From Lachnospiraceae bacterium (GTDB taxonomy: Bacteria > Bacillota > Clostridia > Lachnospirales > Lachnospiraceae): 64,000 nucleotides of DNA. The stretch lies in the NCBI GenBank assembly GCA_910574865.1, contig CAJTDN010000007.1, forward strand, positions 186,001 through 250,000, written 5' to 3'. Positions 8,813 to 18,207 of this stretch are shown one piece after another; position 1 is the stretch's first letter, and the number at the start of each line of letters is the position of its first letter. A program made the translations under genes and the position numbers. The notes beneath the pieces are model-generated. The model saw only the letters and a program-made list of their open reading frames with translations. It was not told where the DNA came from and did no database searches.

Positions 8813-9019
8813 ATGGCAAATCGTTCATCTAACCGTGCAGCAGTGCCGGAAGCCAAGGGCGCATTGGACAGATTCAAGTATGAGGTGGCAAACGAGTTGG
8901 GAGTACCGTTGACGGATGGTTACAACGGGGACCTGACCTCCAAGCAGAACGGTTCTGTTGGTGGTTATATGGTAAAGAAAATGATCGAGCAGCAGGAGAA
9001 GCAGATGGCCGGCAAATAA
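8813..9019 (+). CDS. Alpha/beta-type small acid-soluble spore protein (SASP)
   Basis: A 68-residue DNA-binding spore protein. The family core is plain: FKYEVANELGV, containing the GPR protease cleavage region, then YNGDLTSKQNGSVGGYMVKKMI. These proteins coat forespore DNA, protect it from UV and heat, and are degraded at germination. AAAGGAGG lies 9 nt before the ATG at 8813. The gene is single, with its own terminator, as expected for a forespore-specific unit. It is direct evidence for sporulation capacity. Confidence 0.95.
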   Translation: MANRSSNRAAVPEAKGALDRFKYEVANELGVPLTDGYNGDLTSKQNGSVGGYMVKKMIEQQEKQMAGK

Positions 9020-9063
9020 GCCTGGACGCGCGAATCTTGTAGATTGAGGAAAAAAATTGAAAG

Positions 9064-9098
9064 AAAAAAGCGCCAAGGATTGACCTTGGTGCTTTTTT
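9064..9098 (+). terminator. Rho-independent terminator of the SASP gene
   Basis: The arm ending GCGCCAAGG (9070-9078) pairs with CCTTGGTGC (9084-9092) across a 5-nt loop, followed by six T. A run of A before the stem extends the pairing with the T-run. Confidence 0.85.
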
Positions 9099-9166
9099 CT
9101 GATAAAATTTGTTTGTTCCCGCGAAAGTTGACGGGTAACGAATTCTTGACTGCGGGGTGGAAAAGC

Positions 9167-9763
9167 ATGCGTGTCATCGCCGGAAGCGCGAAACGCCTAC
9201 AACTGAAAACGCCGGACGGGCCGGATACCCGGCCAACGACCGACCGAATCAAGGAGACGTTGTTCAACATGCTGGCACCCGACTTGTACGGCCGCGCCTT
9301 TTTGGACCTTTTCGCCGGCAGCGGCGCGATTGGAATCGAGGCCTTGAGCCGGGGCGCACATAGGGCGGTCTTTATCGAACAAAGCCCGAAGGCCGTGGAA
9401 TGCATTTATGAAAACCTGCGGCACACGCATTTGGAAGAGAGCGCGCAAGTACGAAAAGGAGACGTGCTCCTTGCATTGCGGCAGATGGGGGGAAGGGAGC
9501 GGTTTGACTTCGTTTTCATGGATCCCCCGTACGGGCAGGGATTGGAAGAGAAGGTGTTGCGGTATTTGTCAACCTCCGCGCTTTTAAACGAGAACGCGCT
9601 CATCATCGTCGAGGCGGCACTTAGGACTTCGTTTCCATATTTGGAAGAGGAAGGGTACGTCCTTGACAAGGAGAAGAAATATAAGACGAACAAGCACGTC
9701 TTCCTGCGCCATGTTTGCAGGACGCGCACCTTGCAAGAGACCAAAGGGGAAGGTATATGTTAA
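9167..9763 (+). CDS. rsmD: 16S rRNA (guanine(966)-N2)-methyltransferase RsmD
   Basis: A 198-residue SAM-dependent methyltransferase acting on the small subunit rRNA. It begins [18 protein letters not shown], then [16 protein letters not shown], the SAM-binding [20 protein letters not shown] and the catalytic FVFMDPPYG. All are standard RsmD motifs and the length is normal. The open frame extends upstream to 9044, but the family start is the ATG at 9167. Its stop overlaps the coaD start by 7 nt, the classic rsmD-coaD pair. Confidence 0.95.
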   Translation: MRVIAGSAKRLQLKTPDGPDTRPTTDRIKETLFNMLAPDLYGRAFLDLFAGSGAIGIEALSRGAHRAVFIEQSPKAVECIYENLRHTHLEESAQVRKGDVLLALRQMGGRERFDFVFMDPPYGQGLEEKVLRYLSTSALLNENALIIVEAALRTSFPYLEEEGYVLDKEKKYKTNKHVFLRHVCRTRTLQETKGEGIC

Positions 9764-10248
9764 AAGCGATTTATCCGGGCAGTTTCGACCCGGTCACATA
9801 CGGGCATTTGGATGTCATCCGGCGAAGCGCGAAGCTGGTTGGCCATTTAATTGTCGGCGTATTGAACAATAATGCAAAAATGCCGTTGTTTTCTGCAAAA
9901 GAACGTGTTAAAATGTTAAAGGATGTCACCAAGGACCTGCCAAATGTCGAAATCGCCTTGTTTGACGGCCTTCTCGTCGATTTTGCGAAGGAGATGGAAG
10001 CCGGCGTCATCATTCGCGGTTTGCGGGCGATTACGGATTTCGAGTACGAGTTGCAGATGTCCCAGACGAACCACAAGCTGGGGCCGGAATTGGAGACCAT
10101 CTTTTTAACAACAAGTATCGAGTATTCATATTTGAGTTCTACCACGGTAAAGGAGATTGCCGCCTTCGGGGGAGACGTTGGACAATTCGTTCCCGAGGAG
10201 GTTCGGAAGGAGTTGGAACAAAAGATGAATGCCAGAAGGAGAATGTAG
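9757..10248 (+). CDS. coaD: Phosphopantetheine adenylyltransferase
   Basis: A 163-residue enzyme making dephospho-CoA from 4'-phosphopantetheine and ATP, the penultimate CoA step. The nucleotidyltransferase signature [16 protein letters not shown] opens the protein, and [15 protein letters not shown] and the C-terminal SSTTVKEIA follow. GGGGAAGG lies just upstream of the ATG, inside the end of rsmD, so translational coupling is likely. The next gene starts 3 nt after the stop. Confidence 0.96.
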   Translation: MLKAIYPGSFDPVTYGHLDVIRRSAKLVGHLIVGVLNNNAKMPLFSAKERVKMLKDVTKDLPNVEIALFDGLLVDFAKEMEAGVIIRGLRAITDFEYELQMSQTNHKLGPELETIFLTTSIEYSYLSSTTVKEIAAFGGDVGQFVPEEVRKELEQKMNARRRM

Positions 10249-10251
10249 ATT

Positions 10252-10830
10252 ATGAGCAGCCGTATTGAACAGATTATTGAGGAAATCGAGGAATATATCG
10301 ACAGGGATTGTAAGTACCAGCCGCTGTCCACGACCAGGATCATCGTGAACAAGGAACACTTGGACGAATTGTTGAGGGAGCTTCGCATGAAAACCCCCGA
10401 CGAAATTAAGCGCTACCAGAAAATCATCGCCAACCGGGACGCGATTTTGGCGGACGCGCAGGCGAAGGCCGACGCCATGATCGAGGAGGCGCAGGTGCAG
10501 ACCACGGAACTGGTCAGTGAGCACGAGATCATGCAGCAGGCGTACGCCCAGGCGAACGAGATTGTGACGCAGGCGACGGCCCAGGCGCAGGAAATCTTGG
10601 ACCAGGCAACCGCCGACGCCAACGCCATCCGCATCGGGGCCATCCAGTATACGGACGACTTGCTCGCCAATGCGGAAAGCATCATCGGCCATACGCTGGA
10701 CAGCTACACGACCAAATATGACGGCCTGATCAATTCCCTCCAAGAGTGCTACGACGTGGTGCGGACGAACCGCGCCGAGCTTTCCGTTCCGCAGGACGAT
10801 GGGATGGACGACGGTTACCCGGTGGAGTAG
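10252..10830 (+). CDS. Coiled-coil protein, uncharacterised (DivIVA/ATPase-b-like)
   Basis: A 192-residue soluble protein dominated by a long helical, Ala/Gln/Glu-rich coiled coil (about residues 55-150; repeats such as AQAKADAMIEEAQ and QATAQAQEILDQATA). Database annotations often mislabel such proteins as ATPase subunits because of this composition. The N-terminus (IEQIIEEIEEYID) and a short conserved-looking YQPLSTTRIIVNKEHLDELL may be the functional part. It follows coaD by 3 nt, a placement I associate with Clostridia, but the role is unknown. Confidence 0.75.
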   Translation: MSSRIEQIIEEIEEYIDRDCKYQPLSTTRIIVNKEHLDELLRELRMKTPDEIKRYQKIIANRDAILADAQAKADAMIEEAQVQTTELVSEHEIMQQAYAQANEIVTQATAQAQEILDQATADANAIRIGAIQYTDDLLANAESIIGHTLDSYTTKYDGLINSLQECYDVVRTNRAELSVPQDDGMDDGYPVE

Positions 10831-10877
10831 GCCGGCTGTTTCCATGCCCGCGCGGACGGCAAGAACCGAATTTGCGG

Positions 10878-11816
10878 TCAGCATGCCAAAAGATAAAGGA
10901 TACCAAGTAGACTGGCAGTCAGGGCGGCTGCCAGTTTTTGCATGAGATAGGGCGTCATGGGGAAACCTGCCTTTTGTACCATGCATTGCGTCTGGGCCGC
11001 GGCACACAGCCCGCCAAAGGCGGCCAGTCCCAGCATCAGGGGATAGGAAAGCGCCAGGGGCAGGTGCAGGGCCTTTAACATTGCCAGGCCGTTCGTGACC
11101 TCGAGCAAGGAGAGGGCACAGTCAAGCCACGTCGGCGTGTCCGCCATCTGCAAGAGCGAAATGATGACGGAAAATAGCATGATGTAGCCCCCGACCTTGA
11201 CAAGCGTCTCGAAACTGTTCATGATGCAGGCGTCAATCTCCTGGAAATTCCAGTTCCCGCCGCGCGTCCTTGCTTTTGCCCCGCCCCGTGGAGGCCTTGG
11301 CGGACATGTGGCATCGAAATGATAAAGCCTGCGGGTAAACAAGCTAACGAGGACGGGAGCCGCCATCAGGATTGCAAACGAAGGCAGCAAGAGCGTCCGA
11401 TCTCCAATCGTCTGCAACACGAGGAAATTCAGGATGAAGGAAGGACTGGTATTGTTGCAGAAAGACAAAAGGTAACGTCCTTCCTCGCGGGAAATGTGTC
11501 CCGACTCAAACAGGTCCGCGGCGGTCTTCGCACCCATGGGGTATCCGCATAGAAAGCCGGTGAGCACGACGAAGCTGCCATTTCGGGACACGCCGAAGAG
11601 GCGGGAGCATATGCCGCCCAGCAGCGAGGAAATGAATTCCAGGTTGCCCGTCACGAGCAGGAAGCCGCTCAACAGTAAGAACGGGTACAAAGTGGGCAGT
11701 ACCACCTCAAACCAGAGCATGAGTCCTTTTGAGGCACCTGAAAACACGGCCTGCGGGCAGAACAGCATGAGGAAGAAGAGGAATACCGGAAGGATGTTTT
11801 TAAATCGTGTCCGCAT
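10878..11816 (-). CDS. ylbJ: Sporulation integral membrane protein YlbJ (Gate/nucleoside-recognition domain)
   Basis: A 312-residue multi-pass membrane protein. It starts with a helix (NILPVFLFFLMLFCPQAVFSGA), then WFEVVLPTLYPFLLLSGFLL and the Gate-domain motif GFLCGYPMGAKTAADLFESG, followed by CNNTSPSFI. In Bacillus, YlbJ is under sigma-E control and is needed for a heat-resistant spore. Start 11816 (ATG) has GGGAG 5 nt upstream; a TTG 12 nt earlier is less likely. It converges on the coaD unit, as ylbJ does in several spore-formers. Confidence 0.88.
   Translation of the reverse strand: MRTRFKNILPVFLFFLMLFCPQAVFSGASKGLMLWFEVVLPTLYPFLLLSGFLLVTGNLEFISSLLGGICSRLFGVSRNGSFVVLTGFLCGYPMGAKTAADLFESGHISREEGRYLLSFCNNTSPSFILNFLVLQTIGDRTLLLPSFAILMAAPVLVSLFTRRLYHFDATCPPRPPRGGAKARTRGGNWNFQEIDACIMNSFETLVKVGGYIMLFSVIISLLQMADTPTWLDCALSLLEVTNGLAMLKALHLPLALSYPLMLGLAAFGGLCAAAQTQCMVQKAGFPMTPYLMQKLAAALTASLLGILYLLAC
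10911..10939 (+). terminator. Terminator of the rsmD-coaD unit, inside the end of ylbJ
   Basis: ACTGGCAG (10911-10918) pairs perfectly with CTGCCAGT (10928-10935) across 9 nt, followed by TTTT. It serves plus-strand transcription although it lies in the last codons of the convergent ylbJ. Confidence 0.5.
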
Positions 11817-11862
11817 GAGGGCTCCCAAAAATGTTTCCGTCAGGAAAGATATATGAAACCAG

Positions 11863-11891
11863 TTGATTTTTTATGCGGATTGTGCAACAAT
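11863..11891 (+). promoter_or_regulatory. Possible promoter of the dipeptidase gene
   Basis: TTGATT (11863-11868), 17-nt spacer, AACAAT (11886-11891). The -10 is poor, so this is only a candidate in the 133-nt divergent gap between ylbJ and the dipeptidase. Confidence 0.3.
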
Positions 11892-11949
11892 GGTACATGA
11901 CGATATCAGTGCCAAAAAATATAGGAAGTAAAGAAAGGCGGAACGAGAC

Positions 11950-13407
11950 ATGTCACGGATTTCGGAATTGGAACCAAGGGAAGTGTTTTCCTTTTTTGAA
12001 AAAATAAGTGAAATCCCGAGAGGATCATACCATACAAGGAAAATTAGCGATTATTGCGTCGCGTTTGCCAAGGAGCGGGGACTCTGGGTCGTGCAGGATA
12101 AGCAGAACAACGTCATCGTCAAAAAGCCCGCGTCGGAAGGGTACGAAGACTGCGAACCGGTCATCATCCAGGGGCACTTGGACATGGTCTGTGAAAAGCG
12201 TGCGGACTCCGTACACGATTTTTCGAAAGACGGGCTGGACTTGTACGTGGAGGACGGTTTTTTGAAGGCGAGGGACACCACGCTTGGGGCGGACGACGGT
12301 ATCGCGGTGGCCTATGCGCTGGCATTGCTCGACAGCGACGGGATTGCGCATCCGCCGCTCGAGGTGGTGTTGACCACGGACGAGGAAGTCGGCATGCTGG
12401 GGGCGGACAAGCTGGACTTGTCACCACTTGAAGGCCACATGCTCCTAAACCTCGACTCGGACGAGGAGGGCGTGTTGCTGGCCGGGTGCGCGGGCGGCTT
12501 CGACTTTACGATGGACATGCCTCTTGTGTGGGAACGTGCCGACGGCGTCGAAATCGACTTGCAAATCGGCGGCTTGCAAGGGGGGCATTCCGGGGCGCAG
12601 ATCCACCAGCAGCATGGAAATGCCAACAAGCTGGCGGGACGGCTCATTTCCTGCCTGGACGCGCGGGGAAACGTCCGCCTGTGCCAGGTCACGGGCGGGA
12701 CGAAGGACAACGTCATCCCCTCGCGGTGCACCCTCAAAATCGTGGCGGACGCGGACGATGTAGTGTCCATAGAATCCTTTTGCGGGGAAATGCTCGCCAC
12801 CTGGAGGGCGGAATTTGGCCCTGACGAGCCGGACCTGTCCCTGCAGGTGAAGGTTGGCGGCGAGGGAACAAAAACGGTGATGGACAGGGAATCGATGGAA
12901 AAGGTCGCCTGCTTCCTCTTGAATTGCCCGGACGGGGTGCACGAGTACAGCCGCTTCCTGAAAGGCCTGGTGGAGACTTCCGACAACCTCGGGGTCGTCG
13001 CGACGGACGATGGCGGATTGCATTGCAAGATTTTGACCAGGAGTGGCACGGATTCCAAATTGGAGGAATTTAAGCAACGCCTTTCCTCCTTCGCCGGGCT
13101 GTTGGGCGCCTCTTTCCATATAGAGGGGGAATACCCGGCATGGTCGTATCGGGAAACGTCGCGCGTCCGTCCCATCGTGGTGGACGCCTACCAAAAGATA
13201 TTCGGCAGGGAACCTGTCGTGACCACGATCCACGCGGGATTGGAATGCGGGCTTTTCTGCGGGAAAAAACCCGGGCTCGACTGTGTTTCTTTTGGGCCGC
13301 AGATGTTTGACATCCATTCCGTGAACGAGCGGCTTGACATCGAGTCCACACGTCGGACATGGGAACTTTTGAAGGAAATTTTGCGCCAATGCGGGAGAAT
13401 GGGATGA
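11950..13407 (+). CDS. pepD: Aminoacyl-histidine dipeptidase (PepD-type, M20)
   Basis: A 485-residue zinc dipeptidase of peptidase family M20 that releases amino acids such as histidine from dipeptides in the cytosol. Metal and catalytic motifs are present: QGHLDMVCEK, LGADDGIAVAYALA, TTDEEVGMLGA, LNLDSDEEG and the late FGPQMFDIHSVNERLDI. The length is normal for PepD. AGAAAGGCGG lies shortly before the ATG. Its stop overlaps the following methyltransferase start as ATGA. Confidence 0.93.
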   Translation: MSRISELEPREVFSFFEKISEIPRGSYHTRKISDYCVAFAKERGLWVVQDKQNNVIVKKPASEGYEDCEPVIIQGHLDMVCEKRADSVHDFSKDGLDLYVEDGFLKARDTTLGADDGIAVAYALALLDSDGIAHPPLEVVLTTDEEVGMLGADKLDLSPLEGHMLLNLDSDEEGVLLAGCAGGFDFTMDMPLVWERADGVEIDLQIGGLQGGHSGAQIHQQHGNANKLAGRLISCLDARGNVRLCQVTGGTKDNVIPSRCTLKIVADADDVVSIESFCGEMLATWRAEFGPDEPDLSLQVKVGGEGTKTVMDRESMEKVACFLLNCPDGVHEYSRFLKGLVETSDNLGVVATDDGGLHCKILTRSGTDSKLEEFKQRLSSFAGLLGASFHIEGEYPAWSYRETSRVRPIVVDAYQKIFGREPVVTTIHAGLECGLFCGKKPGLDCVSFGPQMFDIHSVNERLDIESTRRTWELLKEILRQCGRMG

Positions 13408-14804
13408 TTGCATTACCAAGAGGCTTTGAGGAGAAGATGCGGGGGCTTCTCGGGGCGGATTATGAAAATTATGTCAAGTGTTTTGATGAACCGAGGCATT
13501 TCGGGTTGCGGGTGAACACGTCCAAAATTTCCGTGCAGGACTTCCAAAAAATCGCCCCCTGGCCGCTTGAACCGGTAGAGTGGATTTCCAACGGCTTTTA
13601 TTATGACGGGACAAAAGCCTCTCCGGCCAAGCACCCCTATTATCATGCCGGCCTTTATTACTTGCAGGAGCCGAGCGCGATGACCCCGGCCAACCGGCTG
13701 CCCGTGGAAGAAGGGGAGCGGGTGCTCGACCTTTGTGCGGCACCCGGCGGGAAGGCTACCGAGTTGGGGGCGAGGCTTTCGGGGAGCGGCCTTTTGGTGG
13801 CCAATGACATCAGCAGTTCCCGGGCCAAGGGGCTTTTGAAGAACCTGGAACTGTTCGGCATCGGAAACGTCCTGGTTACAAGCGAGGAACCCGGGAAGCT
13901 TGCCATGCGTTTCCCCGAATATTTTGACAAAATCCTGATTGACGCGCCTTGTTCGGGGGAAGGGATGTTCCGCAAGGAGAGGCGGATGATTAAGGCATGG
14001 GAGGAACATGGGCCGCAGTTTTTTTCCAAGCTGCAGCGTGGCATCATCACGCAGGCCGCGCAGATGCTCCGTCCTGGAGGAATGATTTTATATTCCACCT
14101 GTACATTCGATCCCATGGAAAATGAACGGACGGTGGAATACTTGCTTGACCGCCACCCGGACTTCGAGATTTGCGCCCTGGAAGGGTATGCCGGATTTTC
14201 CGGGGGGATGCCGCAGTTCACGGAGAGCGGCAATCCGGATTTCAATAAAACCGTGCGCATATTCCCGCAGCGGATGCGGGGCGAAGGACATTACCTGGCA
14301 TTATTGAAAAAGGGCGGGAACGGCCGGGCGGAGGTTGACATGGTGGAAGGCCATCGTTTTCGAACCGGCGCGAAAGGGCAGGACCTTCCGGAGGAATTGG
14401 CCTCCTTTCTGCAAGGGGTGTCCTGGCACCTTGAGAAACGGCAAATCGAGATTTATGACGGTCACGCATACTACATGCCAAAAGATTTACCGGACTTGAA
14501 AGGGCTTCGCTTTTTGCGTTCGGGACTGTTGCTCGGGGAATTGAAAAAGAACCGCTTCGAGCCGAGCCAGGCGCTGGCCATGTGCCTAAAAAAGGAAGAA
14601 TACGCCCATGTCTTGGACTTTCCGCTGCACGACGGGCGCGTCATCCGTTATTTGAAGGGGGAAACCCTGGACGTGGAAGACATGACGTCTTCAAAGGAAA
14701 AAGGATGGTACCTCGTCTGCGTGGACGGGTATCCACTGGGATTCGGCAAGCTTGGCGGCCAGATGCTGAAAAACAAGTACCTGCCGGGCTGGCGGTGGAC
14801 ATAA
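13404..14804 (+). CDS. RsmB/RsmF-family RNA m5C methyltransferase
   Basis: A 466-residue SAM-dependent cytosine-5 methyltransferase of the NOL1/NOP2/Sun family, probably acting on 16S rRNA. Motifs: LQEPSAMTP, the SAM site VLDLCAAPGGKATELG, the catalytic IDAPCSGEGMFRK and the second cysteine motif ILYSTCTFDPMENE. The C-terminal third is the extra domain typical of RsmF-like Firmicute proteins. The chosen ATG overlaps the pepD stop by 4 nt; a start 45 nt upstream is possible. RsmB, RsmF and YebU-like names are used loosely in this family, so I give no symbol. Confidence 0.9.
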   Translation: MIALPRGFEEKMRGLLGADYENYVKCFDEPRHFGLRVNTSKISVQDFQKIAPWPLEPVEWISNGFYYDGTKASPAKHPYYHAGLYYLQEPSAMTPANRLPVEEGERVLDLCAAPGGKATELGARLSGSGLLVANDISSSRAKGLLKNLELFGIGNVLVTSEEPGKLAMRFPEYFDKILIDAPCSGEGMFRKERRMIKAWEEHGPQFFSKLQRGIITQAAQMLRPGGMILYSTCTFDPMENERTVEYLLDRHPDFEICALEGYAGFSGGMPQFTESGNPDFNKTVRIFPQRMRGEGHYLALLKKGGNGRAEVDMVEGHRFRTGAKGQDLPEELASFLQGVSWHLEKRQIEIYDGHAYYMPKDLPDLKGLRFLRSGLLLGELKKNRFEPSQALAMCLKKEEYAHVLDFPLHDGRVIRYLKGETLDVEDMTSSKEKGWYLVCVDGYPLGFGKLGGQMLKNKYLPGWRWT

Positions 14805-14883
14805 AGCGGGCATGCGGCCGGTACAAGGGACAATTCGTGGCGGTGCAAATCCATGGTTCAAAATGACGATGCAAGGGATGGAC

Positions 14884-15594
14884 ATGAAAATCAGACTGGA
14901 CAAATATTTGGCCGACATGGGAGTCGGGACGCGCACGGAGACCCGCAGAATGGTCTCGAAAGGGCAGGTGCGGGTAAACGGGGCGGCGGTTTTAAAAGCA
15001 GAACAGAAGGTGGAAACCGGACACGACGAGGTGTCGGTAAACGGCGTTTTCGTCCCATATGAAGAATTTGAGTATTACATGCTCAACAAGCCGGCGGGAA
15101 TCATTTCCGCAAGCGGGGACAAACGGGAGAAGACCGTGGTGGACTTAATTGAAAGCCGGAGGAGGAAAGACCTGTTTCCCGTCGGCCGGCTTGACCGGGA
15201 CACGGAAGGGTTGCTTTTGATTACCAACGACGGGGCGCTTTCCCATCGCCTGTTATCCCCCAGGAAACATGTGGACAAGGTATATTACGCGCGCGTAAGG
15301 GGAATCGTTACCGCGGACGACGTGCGGCGGTTCGAGGAGGGCGTGGACATCGGGGATGAGAAACACACGTTACCGGCAAGGCTTGTCATACAATCGAATG
15401 ACGAGTCGAACATGGAGTCGGAAATCACGCTGACCATCCGCGAGGGACGGTTCCATCAAGTAAAACGGATGTTCCAGGCCGTGGGAAAGGAAGTCGTGTA
15501 TTTGAAACGGATCCAGATGGGAAGCCTCGTGCTGGATTCCACCCTGAGACCTGGGGAATACAAAAAATTGGACAGAAAAGAGTTGGAAGAATGA
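14884..15594 (+). CDS. RsuA/RluB-type rRNA pseudouridine synthase
   Basis: A 236-residue enzyme with an N-terminal S4 RNA-binding domain (MKIRLDKYLADMGVGTRTE) and a pseudouridine synthase core: YYMLNKPAGIISA and GRLDRDTEGLLLITNDG, which carries the catalytic aspartate. The form fits RsuA, the small-subunit enzyme. AAGGG stands 6 nt before the ATG at 14884; ATGs at 14878 and further upstream are alternatives. Its stop overlaps ygiQ by 4 nt. Confidence 0.9.
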   Translation: MKIRLDKYLADMGVGTRTETRRMVSKGQVRVNGAAVLKAEQKVETGHDEVSVNGVFVPYEEFEYYMLNKPAGIISASGDKREKTVVDLIESRRRKDLFPVGRLDRDTEGLLLITNDGALSHRLLSPRKHVDKVYYARVRGIVTADDVRRFEEGVDIGDEKHTLPARLVIQSNDESNMESEITLTIREGRFHQVKRMFQAVGKEVVYLKRIQMGSLVLDSTLRPGEYKKLDRKELEE

Positions 15595-17507
15595 GGCAGA
15601 GTGGTGCGGGAATAAAAAAGAACGATGGATTCCTTCCCTTATGCAGGGAGGACATGGCCGCGCGGGGGTGGACGCGGGTGGACTTCGTCTACGTGACGGG
15701 GGACGCTTATGTGGACCACCCGTCGTTTGGGGCCGCCATCATCACCCGTCTTTTGGAAGCTCGCGGTTACAAGGTCGGCATCATCTCCCAGCCGGATTGG
15801 AAGGACAAGGAGAGCGTCACGATATATGGGGAGCCAAGGCTTGGCTTCCTTGTCTCATCGGGAAACATGGACTCGATGGTAAACCATTACAGCGTGTCGA
15901 AAAAACGGCGTGCCACGGATGCCTACACGCCGGGCGGCATGATGGGAAAACGCCCAGATTACGCGGCAGTCGTCTATGGCAACCTGATTCGCCGGACTTA
16001 TAAGAAAACCCCGGTCATACTGGGGGGAATCGAGGCCAGCCTGCGGCGGATGGCGCATTACGATTATTGGTCGGACAAATTAAAACGTTCCATCCTGCTC
16101 GATTCCGGCGCGGACCTCATTTCCTACGGGATGGGGGAACGCTCCATCGTGGAAATCGCCGAGGCGTTGGATGCGGGGCTTTCCGTGGAAGACCTCACCT
16201 ACATTGACGGGACCGTGGTGAAAGTAAAAAGTTTGGACGCGGTTTATGACGCGACTTTGTTGCCCACCTTCGAGGAATTGAAAGCGGACAAGAAAAATTA
16301 CGCGCGCAGTTTTTATTGTCAATATTGTAATACGGATCCGTTTAGTGGGAAGCGGTTGGCCGAACGCTACGGGGAACATTTGTATGTCGTGCAGAACCCG
16401 CCGGCAAAGCCGTTGACCCAGACGGAGCTGGACGACGTGTACGGCTTGCCTTACATGCGTGCCTACCATCCCTCTTATGAAGGGCTGGGGGGCGTGCCTG
16501 CCATCAAGGAAATCAAGTTCAGCCTGACAAGCAACCGGGGATGCTTTGGCGGCTGCAGCTTTTGTGCCCTGACATTTCACCAGGGGCGAATCGTGCAGGC
16601 CCGCAGCAAGGAATCGTTGCTTATGGAAGCCGAAAAATGTATCGCGGACGCGGATTTTAAAGGGTACATCCACGACGTAGGCGGCCCGACGGCCAATTTC
16701 CACCATCCCGCGTGTGAGAAGCAAGGCACGTACGGGGCCTGCCCGCAAAAACAATGCCTCTATCCCAAGCCTTGCCCGCGGTTGAAGGCGGACCACCGGG
16801 AATATATCGACATATTGCGTGCCTTGCGTTCGCTTCCCAAGGTAAAAAAGGTCTTTATCCGTTCGGGAATCCGTTTTGACTACCTGCTGGCGGACAAGGA
16901 TAAGACGTTTCTGCGGGAATTGTGTGAACACCATATAAGCGGCCAGCTCAGGGTGGCACCGGAACACGTGTCGGACGCGGTACTCGACAAAATGGGAAAG
17001 CCGCGAAACGACGTCTACCAAAAGTTCGTGAAAGCCTTTGAACAAACGAACGGGCAGACCCAGACAAGCGGACGGGAGCAAAAAGGCGGACGGTTCCATA
17101 AAGAGCAGTTCCTCGTGCCGTACCTGATGTCGTCGCATCCCGGCTCGACGCTCAAGGAAGCCGTGGAACTGGCAGAGTACTGCCGCGACCTTGGTTACAT
17201 GCCAGAGCAGGTACAGGACTTTTATCCGACGCCATCCACCTTGTCCACCTGCATGTACTATACGGGCCTGGACCCGCGCACGATGACACCGGTCTACGTG
17301 CCGAAAAGCCCTCATGAAAAGGCGATGCAGCGCGCGCTTATCCAGTACCAAGATCCGGCGAATTACCGGCTGGTCAAGGAAGCTCTCACGAAGGCGGGAC
17401 GCACCGACCTGATTGGGTTTGGCAAAGAATGCCTGATTCGCCCGCGGCAGATGGCAAAGGAAAGAAATCAAACGCGAAATACGAAGAAAAGGACGAAGGA
17501 CCGATGA
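15591..17507 (+). CDS. ygiQ: YgiQ-family radical SAM protein
   Basis: A 638-residue member of the YgiQ family (UPF0313). The N-terminal part (DFVYVTGDAYVDHPSFG) resembles a B12-binding-like domain, and the radical SAM cluster motif CFGGCSFC lies in a stretch beginning FSLTSNRG. Further conserved pieces are GRIVQARSKESLL and GQLRVAPEHVSD. A second cysteine-rich stretch (CPQKQCLYPKPCPRL) may bind another cluster. The reaction is not known. It is translationally coupled to its neighbours by ATGA overlaps on both sides. Confidence 0.92.
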   Translation: MRQSGAGIKKNDGFLPLCREDMAARGWTRVDFVYVTGDAYVDHPSFGAAIITRLLEARGYKVGIISQPDWKDKESVTIYGEPRLGFLVSSGNMDSMVNHYSVSKKRRATDAYTPGGMMGKRPDYAAVVYGNLIRRTYKKTPVILGGIEASLRRMAHYDYWSDKLKRSILLDSGADLISYGMGERSIVEIAEALDAGLSVEDLTYIDGTVVKVKSLDAVYDATLLPTFEELKADKKNYARSFYCQYCNTDPFSGKRLAERYGEHLYVVQNPPAKPLTQTELDDVYGLPYMRAYHPSYEGLGGVPAIKEIKFSLTSNRGCFGGCSFCALTFHQGRIVQARSKESLLMEAEKCIADADFKGYIHDVGGPTANFHHPACEKQGTYGACPQKQCLYPKPCPRLKADHREYIDILRALRSLPKVKKVFIRSGIRFDYLLADKDKTFLRELCEHHISGQLRVAPEHVSDAVLDKMGKPRNDVYQKFVKAFEQTNGQTQTSGREQKGGRFHKEQFLVPYLMSSHPGSTLKEAVELAEYCRDLGYMPEQVQDFYPTPSTLSTCMYYTGLDPRTMTPVYVPKSPHEKAMQRALIQYQDPANYRLVKEALTKAGRTDLIGFGKECLIRPRQMAKERNQTRNTKKRTKDR

Positions 17508-18133
17508 ACAAATTCATGGACGGGTTCAAGAACAATTTCAAGAAATGGTTTCGAATCCGAAAAAAAGCGAAAAAGGGGAGGCCCGGCTATTTGGATTACA
17601 AGCTGCAGGTGGAAATCTTGCGGACGGTGGCCTATTTTGTCATCGTGGCCGCCTTGTTCTGGCTCGGGTACAGCCAGACACATTCCAATAAAAACCTCCT
17701 GACGGTCGTCGCCGTGGTGGGATGCCTCCCGGCCAGCAAGGCCTTGGTGGGAGTCATCACCCGCTTGCCGTACCGTTCCATGGACAAAAAAACGGCCCGC
17801 GAAATCCGGGATAAAAGTGTCAACCTGACGATGGTATACGACCTCGTGCTGACCAGCAAGGAGAAAATCATGCCCGTGGGGAGCATCGCGATTTTGGGAA
17901 ACAAAGTGTTTGGTTACGCGCCGAGTGATAAGGTGGACGTGGACTACGCCGCAAGGTTCGTCCGACAAATGCTTTCGGAAAACGAGTTGGGCAAGGTTGA
18001 CGTGCGCCTCGTCCACCAGTATGGCGGGTTCCTCTCCAAATTGGAGGCGATGGACAAATCCGCCGAAGGGAAGGAACGGCAAAAGGAACGCGAGCGGCAG
18101 ATTGCAAACGTGATAATGAACATTTCATTATGA
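17504..18133 (+). CDS. Uncharacterised two-helix membrane protein
   Basis: Not recognised. The 209-residue protein has a very basic N-terminus (KNNFKKWFRIRKKAKKG), two hydrophobic helices (about residues 35-55 and 65-85) and a soluble C-terminal domain of about 120 residues ending in a charged helix. The ATG overlaps the ygiQ stop (ATGA), with AGGACGAAGGA upstream, so the two are co-translated. An in-frame start at 17429 would sit inside ygiQ and is less likely. Confidence 0.7.
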   Translation: MNKFMDGFKNNFKKWFRIRKKAKKGRPGYLDYKLQVEILRTVAYFVIVAALFWLGYSQTHSNKNLLTVVAVVGCLPASKALVGVITRLPYRSMDKKTAREIRDKSVNLTMVYDLVLTSKEKIMPVGSIAILGNKVFGYAPSDKVDVDYAARFVRQMLSENELGKVDVRLVHQYGGFLSKLEAMDKSAEGKERQKERERQIANVIMNISL

Positions 18134-18207
18134 AAAAGAGGATGCTTTAAAGTGTATGGCGATTCGTGGGCGTAATGCCGCTTGAAAGGACAATGCGAGG
18201 AGAATCT

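Noticed and set aside
16080-17471. Long minus-strand open frame opposite ygiQ
   Set aside because: It is a codon-bias shadow of ygiQ, with no ribosome site or recognisable motif. The same holds for the long opposite frames at 20109-21377 (hisZ), 5915-6577 (fakA), 12312-13419 (pepD) and 45592-46815 (HlyD-like gene).
4019-18169. Shared word ATGGCRATTCGTGG at 4019 and 18156, with a shorter match at 14829
   Set aside because: By simple counting, 14-mers differing at one base are expected many times by chance in 64 kb, so this is not evidence of a repeat.
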